A stretch of DNA of 64,000 nt from Moringa oleifera (GCA_021397835.1 JAJFZO010000034.1:746501-810500); one strand, 5' to 3'. Counted from the first letter of the stretch, positions 22,416 through 35,930 are shown. Made by a program: numbers and translations. Notes: a model not told the origin generated them from the letters alone.

Positions 22416-25400
22416 ATGGCATGTTTACTACTTCGACATCGAAAAGCTTCAGCCTTGGGCATTTCTCATATTCTTCAAGGTTCAACAGTTTTGAACCCTT
22501 TGTCTCATATCAATTAAACATACAGTTATAGATATGTGCATTTGTCTATATCCTTAAAATATTTTGTACTATTTGAATTCAAAAATTTGTCAAGAGATAT
22601 GCTTTGCTGCTATTGTTCTTCCTGCTAATTCCTCTGGTCTTGTTCTTGTGGAAAAAAGGGGGGAAAAAAACCAAGTGGAGACAAGTTAAGGAAAGTGATC
22701 ATGGTTTGGCATGTTTGAAGTTGAATATAATTTATTTCCAAGATTTTTGTTTGTAACTTTGGCAAAATGTTCTGGTCATTTTTTTGGTTGTTGAGGAATT
22801 GTAAAATAAATGTAAGTGAATTACAAACATATATGATTCATGCATAGAAACACGAGGGAAGTGAAACTTGTTCTAATTTTCATTTTCCTTGCTTAAAGAG
22901 TATTGAGATGTCTCCATTCCATATTTTCTCGCAGCTATAGCGCATTCAAACAAAAAGTTGATTCAATTTCATTTCCTTCATCGGCTAGTAATGTAAATTA
23001 ACTTTTATGTAATTAGATAATACTGAAATAATCGAAGTTACTCGTATTTGAAGCACCAATGGAGGATAAATGTGTTATGTTGTATGAAATTGTTGCAGTT
23101 ATGTTGTTATTTTTTTACATTCTACTCATTTTCTCCTGTTGAATGCTTAGCAGATGTGCACTTGTTATCCAAGTTTGGAGCGTTTTTTAGTCTTGGAACT
23201 GTGACAAGGAAGTATGGCAATGGTCGAAGCACTGGGAAGTTTGATTTTACCGATCTGACGTAAGGGAGATGTGGCTTGTTTTTGGTTTATGCAATCATTT
23301 GTGCTCAAAAATTTTATCAATCAAAATTACGAATACATTTTTAGTGAAGGGTATTGTTACTGCTCCGTTCTCTTCTCTTGACAATTATGTCTATGCTTTA
23401 TTGCCTCATTTTCTTGGATTTCAAAAAAAGCTGCATCAATTTACTCTCTTGAAAGACTCATGCTATATGTCCCTTGCATCTCTCTGAGATTCAGATTTGA
23501 TGTCCTGGTTTATTGTGTTTAAAAGGTATTATTAACTGTTCTCATGATGAATTAATTCCAACCCCTATTGAAATGATTTTTTAAGATGACTTTTTTTTTC
23601 ATCTTGTATTTCAAGTAGATGGAAAATAATGTTATCTGTAAATTTTAGGTCAAGGTCCTTCTTCTTCTAGAGTTTTTTCTTATTCTTCTTCTTCTTTTTA
23701 TTTGTGCGTTTTAACAATTTCTTTTTCCCTGAGAGGTTTAACAAATTTTTTCTTTTTAAAGATGTCTTATACTCTTTTTTATATTCTTTTTTAAGCAAAT
23801 TATTATGCATCTACTATCTCCTAAGTAACCATCCTTCTAATATAAACCCTTGTTTACTTTTAGTTGTCCTCATATGTGGTATCCGATTGCTCGAAGAAAG
23901 AACCGTAAGATTGTTTTGCATGTAGGCCCCACAAATAGTGGCAAAACACACCATGCACTAAAGTGTCTGGAATCGAGTCCTTCAGGTTTATTGTAACAGC
24001 TTCATCAGTTTTTTGCTCTTTAAGTTATTAATTACCCACGAATAAACAGTATGAGGGATTTAACAATTGTGGTAATTAAACCTCATGTTGTCACTAGGCA
24101 TATATTGTGGTCCCTTAAGATTGTTGGCCTGGGAGGTGGCAACACGGTTGAACAAGGCAAAAGTTCCCTGTGATCTGATTACAGGACAGGAAAAAGAAGA
24201 AGTTGATGGCGCAAAGCACAAGGCTGTGACAGTTGAAATGGCTGATGTCACCTCCAGTTACAGTTGTGCTGTTATTGATGAAATTCAGGCAAGTTTGATA
24301 ATAAACAGATTTTCACCATCTTCCAAGCTTGTAAAGCGTGATTGCATGTTTTAATTAGTTGAATTTGTAATCTATGTAATGATGTATGGACTTTTAATTG
24401 TGTAAAATAAAGGCTTGCCTTATGGTGGAAACTACAGTTCCAGTGTCGATGATTAGATTAATGCTGCGCAACTTAGTGATCTTGACTCCCCATAACAGCC
24501 TTGAAATCCAAATAATCGTCATTTACTCTGTGAGTGTGTGACTGCTTGTGCATGCCAACATTAGTGGATGGCATTTGTAACTACACAACTATTACCAGTA
24601 TTCTACTATGATATCATACAATTTGAGGCATGCTGTTTCCCTCTCTTTTACACCTCGGATGAAAATGGCTACCTTGATTTTTCTAACCCCTTGGATGACA
24701 TCCAGACCCATTGTTTTGCTCTCACTCAGATGGTCGTCTAGGAACACTAGCTACATGGCTTAAAAAGTCTTAAAATTATGCTTGTTTTCTCATTATGTTT
24801 CTTTATTCTACTTGAGGTGAAGTCTGGCACTGCTATTTGTCCCATAAAATCTGCCTTTCCCCTGTTTCTCTGCCCTTTACCGTTTTGTTTTGGCTACCTA
24901 CTGTGTGATTCACAAGGGGTGCTTGTATTGCTCAATTTCTAATCTTAAATTAAACTTTTAGTAAGAAGCCTAATGAGGATCAAAAGCAATACCAAGGATC
25001 AATTTGCAGTTAGGATTGCTAAATATCAATCTCTTAACATGAGGAATTTGAAATTCTTTACAGAAGCTGTTAGCATAAATTGATTTCTGCTCTCCCTGGA
25101 TGACTGCTGCTAATCTTGTAGACCAGTGACTTTGACCTGTGGTGTTATGGCTTAGCTGAGTTGAGATGGGATCTGTAAATGAAAGTTAGGTGATGGTATG
25201 GGAAACAAATAGGATAAACTGGCTTAGGTTATTGCTGTTTGTCTATTTAGTCATTCATTTTGCTCACCAAGTTTTATGGCTCTGGCCTTATTTCTTTCTA
25301 ACATTATATCAATCACCAGTCTTATTAATGCAACTGTAGAAGTTTGTTTAACATTAGGATGGCCTGCAACAAAATTGAAGAGCCTAAGGTGAATTGTGAA

Positions 25401-28400
25401 TCGCCTAGTGAAACCTAAGATGAATATTAGCTTTTATTTCCATTGTTGATGCTTCATATTGATGCCTCTTTTCCATTTTCAAATTCTAAGTGTACTAAAA
25501 TGGCTTCCATGCATAGTTGTTCCGCTCTTGTTTATTGTGTGTTTTTGTCTTCCTTTCAGATGATAGGGTGCAAGACAAGGGGTTTCTCATTTACCCGTGC
25601 TTTACTGGGAATTGCAGCTGATGAACTGCATCTTTGTGGAGATCCAGCTGCTGTTCCTCTTATTCAGGAGATATTGAAAGTGACTGGTGATGATATCGAG
25701 GTAGTATAATTGTTTCAATTAAATCTGCTATTCATGTTTTGGCCTATAAAATGATGTTTATGCACTTATTTCATTGGATGATAATATTATGCCGTTTCAT
25801 GTGTTTGAAACAATATGTAAGCTCCAATGTGAGATCACTATTTTCTATGCTTCCTTGTGGCATGTCTATCTTATTTTGTTTCTGTTGTTAAGGTCTCTTT
25901 TTTTCACTGGTGCTGCAGGTTCATACATATGACAGACTTTCACCCTTAGTTCCGCTGAACGTTCCTCTGGGATCCGTTCGGAAGATACGGACAGGAGACT
26001 GTATTGTATCCTTTTCACGCAGTCAGATATATAAATTGAAGGTCAGTGAGTACTTTATCTTTTTCCTTATTTCTTGTTCTCTGTTTACCTCCTTTTTATG
26101 TATTCATTCTTTGGTTGTGCATGAGTGCTTTCTATCTTTATTATAACTTCTCTCACCTTAATCATCACGTCATGATATGTTTGGAAACTGGAATTGGTTC
26201 ATTTGTTACATAAAATACTAATTGTATTCAGTAGATTGAGACTTTTCTTGTTGATGTTCTTGCTTCTGCACGAAGCAATTTAGTTTTCAACTTTTGTTGT
26301 TGATATTAGAATTGACTAGATTTACCCATGTCAACTTTGTTCCTCCTTGTTTCTCTCCGCATTCTGTTCATACACTACATGTCCAGTTCTTTTTATTTTT
26401 ATTTTTTGGTGGGAGACTAACTTGTCTCAATGCATTGGCATCTGTATTTTCACTAGAGAGACATTGAAAATGGTGGAAAGCATCTTTGCTCTGTAGTGTA
26501 TGGATCTTTGCCACCAGAGACTCGGACAAGACAGGTGTTAATTCCTTCGTATTCTAAGGCATTTGCTTGGTTTATGGTTATTAGTTTTTCAAATTGGTGT
26601 CTTCATCTTCTTGGTCCCGTCTTTCTTTTCTTTCCTTCTTTTAATACACACATCATATTTGCTTCTTTTTATTTTTTCTGCAATACTATTATGTGGTCGT
26701 TTTGCTTCAGCTATGATTTTTTTAAAGCATTCTTTATCATTTTAAAGTTCTCTTTTCTTTTCAATTTATTGTTAATATCTTCTTTAGGACTGCAGGCAAC
26801 AAGGTTCAACGATGAAAGCAGTGAGTTTGATGTTCTCGTTTCTAGTGATGCAATTGGGATGGGTCTTAATCTGAACATTTCAAGGATCATATTTTCAACG
26901 ATGAAGAAATTTGATGGAACTGAGATGCGATATCTTACAGTACCAGAGATCAAACAAATTGCAGGTACATCATTGTCAATGTACCTATGTTTTTCCATTT
27001 TTTGCCTAACTGGCTCTTGATACGTGTACACTTTGATTGAGGGATAATTTCAATTGAATCTGATAACAATGTAAACATAACTTCCTGTGTGATATGGAAA
27101 TCCAACTTAAAACCATTCTTTTTCATAAAAGCTGAACTGGATCAAACTGTAGTAGTCGAGTTGATTCTGGTTAAATGGTTTTACTGACCATAATGTGTTC
27201 CTACTTCCTAGTTGCTTTGGCGCTTTTATCCAGATGTCCTATGCTGCCAGATGCATGAAATTTTATGATATTTGAGCCGTTCATGATAAATGGCCACTGA
27301 GTTCTTACTGCGTATCATGGGCTTGTTATATTTTGACCCCTTACTGATGCCTTAGGTGGTGGTTTTGCTGGTAGGGCGAGCTGGTAGGTATGGATCAAAG
27401 TTTCCTGTCGGTGAAGTAACTTGTTTAGGTGCAGATGATCTACCCTTGCTTCATTCATCCTTGGAGTCCCCGTCACCTATCCTAGAGGTAATTATACAAC
27501 ATAAGGTATCTATCAAAGATATGGCTAGACCAATACATCATCATTTTTCCCAGTTTTTACTAAATTGTTGGAACATGTACAATGCAGTGTGCTGGGTTGT
27601 TTCCTACCTTCGATCTTATGTCTATGTATTCACGTCTGCACCCCGAGTTTGGCCTTTACCAGATATTGGTAGGTAATGCATGACCATATAATTTTATTTT
27701 GTTTCAGTCATATCTATCTTATGTGTACAAGATGAAATATGCGTGTCTATGGATCTATACTTTCCAATCTTTATGACTATTAACTTCGTAATGAGTGAGT
27801 CACTAAGAGTGTGAGCAGACAGAATCTTTCTTTCCTTTTGTTTTCTCAGTGTTGGAGCAAAGTAGCATTTTGCTACCCCTAGTGCTGTATTTGAAACAAA
27901 GTTGTATAGCTGTGACAGATAAGTTTAGTGGCTTTTTGCTTGCTATGAGTAGTAATCTGAGTCAGAAGTAAAAAGAGAGGAAAGAGAGACCAAAAAAAAG
28001 AAAAGAAAAGTCCACCAGAAAAGAGAGGAGCAAAACACAATGGATTCCATGCCAAAGCAAAATTTTCGATTTGAAAACCTGAGATTTTGAGTAGTTCATT
28101 GTAATTATAAGGATTCTGAGACCACTTCGTCTTGTCTTGCATTAGCAAGCTCTTCACAATTGGAATTTGGAATAAATTATATAAATATCATTTGAACTTT
28201 AAGAATATAATGCCTAATGCTCTTAGAAACTCCTAAAATGTACTAAACTAAATTTCCAAAATATCCCTAATATTGCATAAGATATTAAAATTAAAGATCT
28301 GGCCTCAAGTTTAAATGACCCACAACAATAACACTTGAACTAAAAAAGCTTTAAAAACTAAAGTTTACTCTTCCATGGCTATGTAATCAGGAGTAGGTTT

Positions 28401-30955
28401 CAAACCTTCCTACTGTAATCCAGGCATGATATTCATGGTCATTCACTGGCTATTCTCCTACTTTATGACCTGACCGATCTTCGTTTTTCCCCTCAAATTT
28501 TTCTGCAGGAGCATTTTGCCGAAAATGCCAAGTTATCTGCAAATTATTTCATTGCTAATTGTGAGGAAATGCTGGTAGGTTTCATTTGCCATTTTCCTTT
28601 CCTCATCTGTTTCGAAGAGATGTGTATTTGCTTTACAAATTGTTCTTTGCAATTCCTTGGAAAAAAAAAGAAAAGGAAAGAAGTGTTGCCACGGGAGAAT
28701 TCTTTTGCAGTCATTATTGTCTTTATTATCAAAAATTGTTGTGGCTACTCTTCTTGTTTCTTGAATGCGTGATTGTTAAACAGAGAGAAAGCTATCATAA
28801 CTCTCTAAGAAGTTAACTTGGAATGTTGGATTGATTTTCTGTCATTGTAAATAAAGTGCTTCATGTCACTTCTGGTGGCTTAACCGCTTGTGATTTTCGA
28901 AAAGAAGACATAAGTGGAACTGCTAATTTGTGAATAAGTTTGTTCCCACGAATCCTGAGTCCTTTGTTTTTAAAGAGTGTTGGTCGAAAAGGACTGGTTT
29001 ATGAGATTTCAAGGTTCTTTGTCTCCTTTCAAACTGATGTGTAAATTGATTTAAGGTATTATGTTTCCGCCCATGATAAATTGTGCTTATATGACATTTA
29101 TAATTTGAAGCCTCTGAGGGAGCATAAATGCTGATTGAAATTTATTGACATCAGAAAGTAGCTGCTGTTGTTGATGAATTGCCCCTTCAGTTGCAGGAAA
29201 AGTATCTTTTCTGTATGAGGTAACATCTTGCTACTCAAGTAAGAAGTGTGTTTTAAATTAATAAGCTTCTTCTTCAAATGTTTCACAACATGTCAGTTTT
29301 TGTGTTTTTCCTCTGCCTGAAATTTGTTCACTTTGTATCATAAATTTCAGTAACTTGGTCCAGGTGATTCATTATATTTGTTATTTTCAGTCCAACCGAA
29401 ATGGATGATGAAATTTTGTCTCAGGGTCTTACGCAGGTAAGGTCTATAACTAGTTGGTTGTTTGATTATGCTTATTTTGAATGTGGCATGGGTATGATCA
29501 GTCTTTTTTAATGCATCAGTTTGCACGAAATTATGCGGAGAAAGCTGTTGTTCGGCTTCGAGAAATATTTACACCTGGTACACTTCAGGTGCCAAAAACA
29601 CCAACTGAACTCAAGGAACTTGAATCCATACACAAGGTTAGAAGCTTTGTGAGGGTTATCTTATAAATATTTTATTGGTTAGCCTTATTCCTATCAATGA
29701 AATTAGATTATCTAGAAAAAAGTTTAAAAAAAAAATGAGTAAGGCTGGAATTGGAGCAAGTATTTTCATCATTCTAATGTTATGAGAATAATGTGATCAG
29801 TAGAGTTCACTAACATACTGTACAGATAGCTGAAGCACTGAACATGCTCTCTGAATGTCATTTAGGGGGTGGACATACATTGTTACCCAGTAAGTTAAAG
29901 AATGAGTTCCATTAGTTTGCAGCGCTGGTAAAAGTCTGATGTATTTGAATGGCACGATGTATTTATTGCAAAAAAAAGAGTATTATCCAGTGCAATAGGC
30001 ATCCATGACTTTCCATGATATTTATATTGAGTGATTCTTTCATGAATCTTTGGGTCATGTCAAGTACCAAAAAAGTAATATCACATTAAGGTCAACTTAT
30101 TGATGTGTTTACTAGGTCATCAAATGTTATGAAAATTTCTCAGAATAATTTGGATTTGGCCAATTCCAGGAAAGGAATATCCATTAGCTTGCTGCAACTG
30201 ATGATACTGTATAAATTAAAATACACTTATAGAAGTCTTAGTTCAATGGGAAAAAGGTTGGGCTGACAGTACCAAGCCATAGTTTTCAGCCTTGAGAGTC
30301 ACCCCTTCATTAAAAGTGCTCAAGGAAGGGCCTTGCTTTAATGGTACTGACACTAGGTTAGCCTCTTGTAAACCGAGCTGTTCAATAGCTACATATGTCT
30401 GCCCTTAAATTGGCTTCACGGAGAAGAATCCGTATCAAGTGTGATGTAGCCTAGTTTGTGCGTCTCTTCTTCCACATTTGAAAATGATTGCCAAAAACAA
30501 TAAAGGTTGAAGATTCATAGTTGAACTCTCGTGTAAAGCATTTAAGTGGTATGCTAAATGTTTTCTTGCCAATTTATAGCCGGACATCAACTTATATAAA
30601 CCCTGCTTCTAAGTTCTTCTCTCTCTTCCCCCTTCCTCTTCCCCTCTTCAATGCAACTCATGTTTCCCTGTCTTGAAGGTATTGGATCTCTATGTTTGGT
30701 TGAGTTTCCGGTTAGAGGATTCATTCCCAGACTGCGAGTTGGCAGCTTCGCAGAAGGCACTCTGCAGCTTGTGAGTGCTACTGGACCTTCCCATGTAGGT
30801 TTCAAGTAGCTCAACATCTTACGATTTTACTTCTTTTGTGTAGGTTGATCGAGGAGTTTTTGGAAAGGCTAGGGTGGCAGAAACCAAGGGCAAGAAGGTT
30901 GCCTCCATGCACTAACTCACGTTCTCTGTTATCCAAAAATATGCACTATGTATGA
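22416..30955 (+). CDS. SUV3: SUV3-type mitochondrial DExH-box RNA helicase (DExH16-like)
   Basis: ATP-dependent RNA helicase acting in mitochondrial RNA turnover. Sixteen exons: 22416-22479, 23151-23259, 23864-23985, 24098-24288, 25560-25700, 25919-26041, 26457-26534, 26796-26964, 27375-27487, 27588-27668, 28509-28574, 29155-29219, 29391-29436, 29520-29636, 30679-30770, 30844-30955. They join in frame to 562 aa, close to the Arabidopsis At4g14790 product. Motifs: Walker A GPTNSGKT (79-86), [12 protein letters not shown] (motif Ia), DEIQ (159-162, the SUV3 variant of DExH), [14 protein letters not shown] (motif V), QIAGRAGR (330-337, motif VI), then the SUV3 C-terminal domain ending [20 protein letters not shown]. 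The short N-terminus ([15 protein letters not shown]...) is Arg-rich and looks like a presequence. Exon 1 is the least certain, being chosen because it gives a plausible start and the right phase. Intron 4 has a GC donor. Confidence 0.95.
24289..25559 (+). other. GC-AG intron (intron 4 of SUV3)
   Basis: The exon ends GAAATTCAG and the intron begins GCAAGT, with acceptor CTTTCAG before ATGATAGGG. The junction restores [23 protein letters not shown], which is conserved across SUV3 proteins. No GT in the vicinity would give that protein. AG|GCAAGT is the known strong form of the rare GC donor. Confidence 0.85.
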
Positions 30956-32154
30956 TGTGTACATCAAACTGTTCATTTCTTTCCAATATATTTAGCTCAG
31001 GGTAGAATATAGAGCCGATACCATCCTCAACCAGGTACAAGTTTCAAGTTTTGTTTTTTCGCTTTGGCAATACTTGTAGTATTAAGCTCCATTGTTATTG
31101 GAGGAATGATATATAACGCTGCTTCCAAATAATCATTCTTGCATGTTCAACACTGATATATTACATGGAAATAAAATTCAGTAAGTCTCTCTCTTTCACC
31201 CTCTCACTATTTCTGTCTCCATTTCTCTCATGCACTCACATAAATTCCGCACTTGTTCAGCATGGATGGGAAAGAAACTAAGTGCCTCCTATGGATGTTA
31301 TCTCTAATCGATGTTTTTATAGAACCAATTAAAATCACTTGCGGTATTCTGAGACAATTGCCATTTACTGGCCTTGGAACAGTACTGTGAGAGAGGCTCT
31401 CACAGCAAGCAGTCTCAAGCACGTTTAAAGCTCAGGGTGATCTAATCCTTCAACATGCAATTCTGAGAGAGGCTCTCACAGCAAGCAGTCTCAAGCACAT
31501 TTAAAGCGCAGGGTGATCTAATCCTTCAAGATACAATTCTGTCAACTTCTAATCGGAAGCCCTCACTGTTAACATGAAATTCTTGAAACTGCCTCATGAG
31601 CTCGGATATTGGCCTCGGCCTTACAGTTGTCATTTTAGGGGACTGATTGAGAGATTGTGTAGATATATAACAGATTTCTACTGAATGTGACATAAGATCT
31701 GTGAAGTTTGAATGTTATAAATTTTCAATAAACTTGTAAATGAATTATATATTGAACACTGAATAAGCAAAATGTATTACTTTACCAGACTTTTGTAATC
31801 AATGTATTGCTCTAAACCTCTCTTTTCCTACTGGTTAAATGAACTATGAGGCTACAAAGATGAAGAAAAGAGAAGATCAAGAAACAAATGCCCAAAACCT
31901 CATGCATCCCTCTTTCTTTCTTTTGTAATTCTCTTTCATTACAATCTATTATGCCTCAGGTGTCTGCTCTATTGGCATCCAGGGCATGGCAGTAGCCAGT
32001 ACGCACAGAAGAACCTTATGACAATGAATCAAAATCTCACAAGCTCATTCAAGTAAAAAACACCAGGCATCAGACAACAATCACATTGATGAGCAGTCAA
32101 AAAGTGAAAATATGTAATTAGCTCGACCAAGAGAGTCATGAAGCATCCTCCTTA
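30956..32154. other. Convergent spacer between helicase and PPR gene
   Basis: Holds the 3' ends of both flanking transcripts and a 76-bp tandem duplication at 31388-31539. No gene recognised. Confidence 0.5.
31388..31539. repeat. 76-bp tandem duplication
   Basis: Two head-to-tail copies, 31388-31463 and 31464-31539, differ at only about four positions. Each contains GAGAGAGGCTCTCAC, an inverted repeat able to form a 6-7 bp hairpin. High identity implies a recent origin. Confidence 0.9.
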
Positions 32155-33885
32155 CTATTTCACCTGTGACACCAACTTCTTAATCCTTCCCTTCGCATCT
32201 GTCATGCCCTTCCTTTCAAGCTCCTCCACCAACAACTTGTAAGTGCAGTCCATAGGAACCATTCCCTTTGATACTGTCTCTTCAAAGAACAAGCAAGCTC
32301 GCTCAAGTTTCCCACTCTTACAAAGCCCGCGTACTAAAAGAGCATAGGTTCCAAGATCAATACTGACATCATTCTTAAACATGTGGTGTAACAAAAAGCT
32401 AAGCACCTTCATTCTTTTCTTTCTGCAGCACATCTTTAACAAAGGTGCATATGTCTTAAGGTTTGGTTTGCATGAGTCCTCTTCCATCCTCTGAAGCAAC
32501 TTCAGAGCAGTCTCTTCCTGTGAATGAATGCAAGCAGAAGAAATCATGGTATTGTATGTCAGAACATCCCGAGGAACTCCCTGCGCTGTCATATCCTCAA
32601 AAACTTCAGATGCATCCTTAAGCCTGCCAGCCTTGCTTAAAATGAATATCAATGAACTATAAAATGAAGTATCTAGCAAACATCCATTATGTTTCATCTT
32701 CTCATAAATCTCCAATGCTTCAGTTATTTGCCTTGCTTTCCCTAACGCATGCATAATAATAGTGTAAGTTATGGCATTAGGCTTACAACTCTTTTTCTGC
32801 ATTTCTTCTAAAATAGCATCAACCTTCCGAAAATCCTTTTCATGGCAATAAGCCTCAATCAAGTTGGTATAAGAAACCACATCAGGGTGAAACCCATGCT
32901 TATCCATATCATCCATAGTCTTCCTGGCTTCTTCAAATTTCCCAATTTTGCAATACCCATTTATCAAAATATTGAAAGTATGAGAATTACATGGTATGCA
33001 ATCCTTAAACTCAAGAAATACTTCACTAGCATGCTCAACACTATTCTCCTTGGCCAATGCATCCATCAGCATGTTCAATGCTACTGTGTCTTTGTTCACA
33101 CCAAATCTTTCCAGCTCTCTGAATGTTTTGATAGCATCATTATACCTACCAGCTCTTGCTAGTCTTCTCATTACCTTACTCATCGTATCCAATGAAACAT
33201 ACCCGCTTGACTGATTCATTTCCTCAACCAGATCCCACATAAGGTCAAACTTGTTTGATTTTCCTAATACATCAACCATTGAGTTACACAACTCCGGTGT
33301 GTGCCTATAAGCTGCTTGTGATTTTGCCCAAGTGAAGATCCCAAAAGCCGCTTTCCAGTCATTGCTAAATCTCTTCAAAGCCTGAGAAACCAAACCGTTC
33401 GACACAGTAACACCACACTTGTTTAGAGCTTGAACTACTTTATCATGAGATGGGTACCACTCTCTGAGGGTTTTACTGATTTCATTAATATCGTTGTCCC
33501 CTTGTTCACTGGGCAAGTGCTTGGCAACTTTGTTGTGATCAACATCAACCTTCCGGTTCTCAACCCAACTGGCAAGTGAAGGAATCACAAAATCTTCATC
33601 GGAATCTGCAGTTGAAGAAGTGTTTTCCATTTCAGGGGTCTTGAGCCAATCCGGGAGCTCGGGCGACTCGGTGCCGTCTGGTGATTCAGTGATAGCTAAT
33701 GATTCGGTGGTGGTGCATAGAGCACTGCTGGACGATAACACAGGCAGTGAATTGATTATTGTAGCATGCGAATATGAAATAAGCTTGAAAATTCCATGTT
33801 TAGAGAGCATTTGCTCGGATGACCCGAAACCTACAAAGGGAGGGAAAGTATTCAGACGTTCAAGAAGCCAAGAAACTGATGCCAC
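32155..33885 (-). CDS. P-class pentatricopeptide repeat protein, mitochondrial (At3g22670-like)
   Basis: Single-exon gene of 576 aa, as usual for PPR genes. PPR proteins bind organelle RNA with one base read per repeat. Residues about 1-80 are a Ser-rich targeting-like region. A conserved acidic block DEDFVIPSLASWVENRK precedes the repeats. From about 185 to 560 there are about ten 35-residue P motifs, e.g. HTFNILINGYCKIGKFEEA, DVVSYTNLIEAYCHEKDF, NAITYTIIMHALGKARQ and DLGTYALLVRGLCKSGKLE. No E, E+ or DYW tail is present, so an RNA-stability or processing role is more likely than editing. The sequence agrees closely with what I remember of Arabidopsis At3g22670. The RNA target is unknown. Confidence 0.93.
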   Translation of the reverse strand: MASVSWLLERLNTFPPFVGFGSSEQMLSKHGIFKLISYSHATIINSLPVLSSSSALCTTTESLAITESPDGTESPELPDWLKTPEMENTSSTADSDEDFVIPSLASWVENRKVDVDHNKVAKHLPSEQGDNDINEISKTLREWYPSHDKVVQALNKCGVTVSNGLVSQALKRFSNDWKAAFGIFTWAKSQAAYRHTPELCNSMVDVLGKSNKFDLMWDLVEEMNQSSGYVSLDTMSKVMRRLARAGRYNDAIKTFRELERFGVNKDTVALNMLMDALAKENSVEHASEVFLEFKDCIPCNSHTFNILINGYCKIGKFEEARKTMDDMDKHGFHPDVVSYTNLIEAYCHEKDFRKVDAILEEMQKKSCKPNAITYTIIMHALGKARQITEALEIYEKMKHNGCLLDTSFYSSLIFILSKAGRLKDASEVFEDMTAQGVPRDVLTYNTMISSACIHSQEETALKLLQRMEEDSCKPNLKTYAPLLKMCCRKKRMKVLSFLLHHMFKNDVSIDLGTYALLVRGLCKSGKLERACLFFEETVSKGMVPMDCTYKLLVEELERKGMTDAKGRIKKLVSQVK

Positions 33886-34191
33886 GAAAGGGTACCAGAT
33901 GAATGTACTACTGATGGACTTCCCGTTGGTAGGTTGGTAATGAAATTAAGAACCGACCCGAACCGTTGCAATTCAATATGGGTCATGGATATTCGATAAC
34001 TGCAAAATATTTTTTTTTTTCGAGTAATTTTTAAAATTTCACAAAAAAAAAGTATGCATAAAATTATGGATTAATATTTTTTTAAGAAAAAATAAACATA
34101 TTTTTTAAGAAAGAGGAGCGTGATAAAAAAAATGCATTTACTTACGTTTTCATTTGAATTTTGAACTTTTGTTGAGTAAGCAAATCATCAA
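33886..34191. other. PPR gene upstream region
   Basis: Short promoter-side spacer between the PPR start codon and the Harbinger element. Ordinary complexity at first, then poly-T and A-rich. No motif strong enough to call. Confidence 0.4.
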
Positions 34192-34979
34192 GGGTTTGTG
34201 TTATTTTTAATTTTTAAAATAATTTTTTATTTTTAAAAATAAAATTTTTTGACATAATTATTTTTAATTTTAATTTTAAAAATGAATTTAGTTTCTTAGT
34301 TTTTAAAATAAAAAATAAAAAACTTTTTAATCTTATTTTTATTATATATTTTTTTTATTTTTTAAAACAATTAAAAACATAAAGAGCAATTTTGATTAAT
34401 GATATTATTGTACTTATCGATCACTTCAAAAAATCATTTTTTGTTACGTCTCTATCTCATACACCGTAAAAGAACCCTTATCAAACTCAAAACTCTCTCT
34501 TTAATTACAACGTATAGCTTTCTTCCACACAAATTCAAGAGAAAGAGAAGAAACAGAACAGGAAAAAAAAAACTATTAATCTCATATTCTGACTTTTTTT
34601 AAAACTTTTGTATAGTTTCATTCATTGCAATTCTTGTCACCTTCAATCTCACACTTGCTTCCATGTTAAAATCTCTTTTTTTAAGTCATGATTTTTTTTT
34701 TCATGAGAATTTCATGTGGGTATTTACTTTATTTTTATTTTTTTTTATAAATAAGCACCAAATGATCAATATTTATTATGAATTTTTTTATCAACATGTA
34801 CGTAATAATAGTTTTTAAATGGATTTGTGTTGTGTAGTTTATATACTCAATTGATTATAGGAATAAACGTTATAAGTCATCGTGAATTTTGTTTAAAATT
34901 TCTTTAGTTGCCTGTTACTATAATGTGATGTTCATGATAGATGAAAACTAATATTGATAAAAATTAGTCAAAAGTTTAG

Positions 34980-35930
34980 CCTAAACCAATAATTAAGACT
35001 TACATAAGGATCATGGTTGATGAGGTCATCAAAGAAAACATGCATAATGTTGTTTTTCACTCCAAAATATGGAGTTACATGAAGGATAAGTTGAATTCCA
35101 TAACCAACCACTCTTTTAGTGTCAAGCAAATAAAGCAAAAGTTTAATTGCTTGTTGGCTAAGTATTTTGTGAGTTCTATTTACTTTTGCAACACACTGGA
35201 TTTGGTTGGGATGTAGAAACCAACACTATTACAGCTAGAGAAGAAGTTTGGCAAGCTTATATTCGGGTATATTTAATAGTTTGATTATGATTTTATATAA
35301 AGATTGATATTTTTAAGTATCACTTCACTAGTTTTTTAAATGATTTTAAGCACATCCAAACGCTGCTCGATTTCAAAAGAAATGATATGAACATTATAAG
35401 TTATTGAGAATCATATTCAATAAAAATATTGCAACTAGAATACTTTATCATTCATTTGCCCAAGACTCACTAAAAGCAAATGAAGAAAATGAGATTGCAA
35501 ATCAATACCTTAACAGCGAAGTTTATATAAAAGTTGATCAAGATTAAGATATAGTTCAAATGATGTACAAACATTTGAGCACACAACACAAAGTGGAAAG
35601 CGCATAATCCAAAGCGTAAGTCCAGGAAAGAACCTAAAAGTTATCAAATGGAAGAAGCACTTCAAGCATGGGCTGAAGCATCTAAAGCAAAGGTAGACTT
35701 TTGCTTAGCTAAGGTTGAGATGTATAAAGTTAAAAGTATTGAGGCTACTTCTTCATCTGCATCTTGATGATTTTATTGCTACATATATGATTGCTCTTGA
35801 TGAAATGAAAGGCATTTCAGATGACCTTTATGTGAAAGCCTTAAAGTATTTTAGGGAGTCCGATGTGATGGAAATATTTCTTACCATGTATGGTGTTACG
35901 AAAATGGGATTTTTAACTAAACTTGAGTAA
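34980..35930 (+). pseudogene. Myb/SANT-like accessory protein of Harbinger element (broken)
   Basis: The frame at 35013 reads VFHSKIWSYMKDKLNSITNH then SFSVKQIKQKFNCLLAKY, matching the plant Myb/SANT-like domain of the Harbinger accessory protein. Stops follow, then KWKAHNPKRKSRK (basic) and MEEALQAWAEASKAKVD. The ending at 35800-35929 (ISDDLYVKALKYFRESDVMEIFLTM) matches the conserved C-terminus of this family. In active elements this protein helps the transposase bind and enter the nucleus. At least several stops and frame changes are present. Confidence 0.7.

Noticed and set aside
26496..27020. 174-codon frame as a separate gene
   Set aside because: It reads through an intron between two true SUV3 exons (26457-26534 and 26796-26964). 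The middle is pyrimidine-rich intron sequence.
32842..33214. Plus-strand frames opposite the PPR gene
   Set aside because: Shadows of the long minus-strand PPR frame, with no features of their own.
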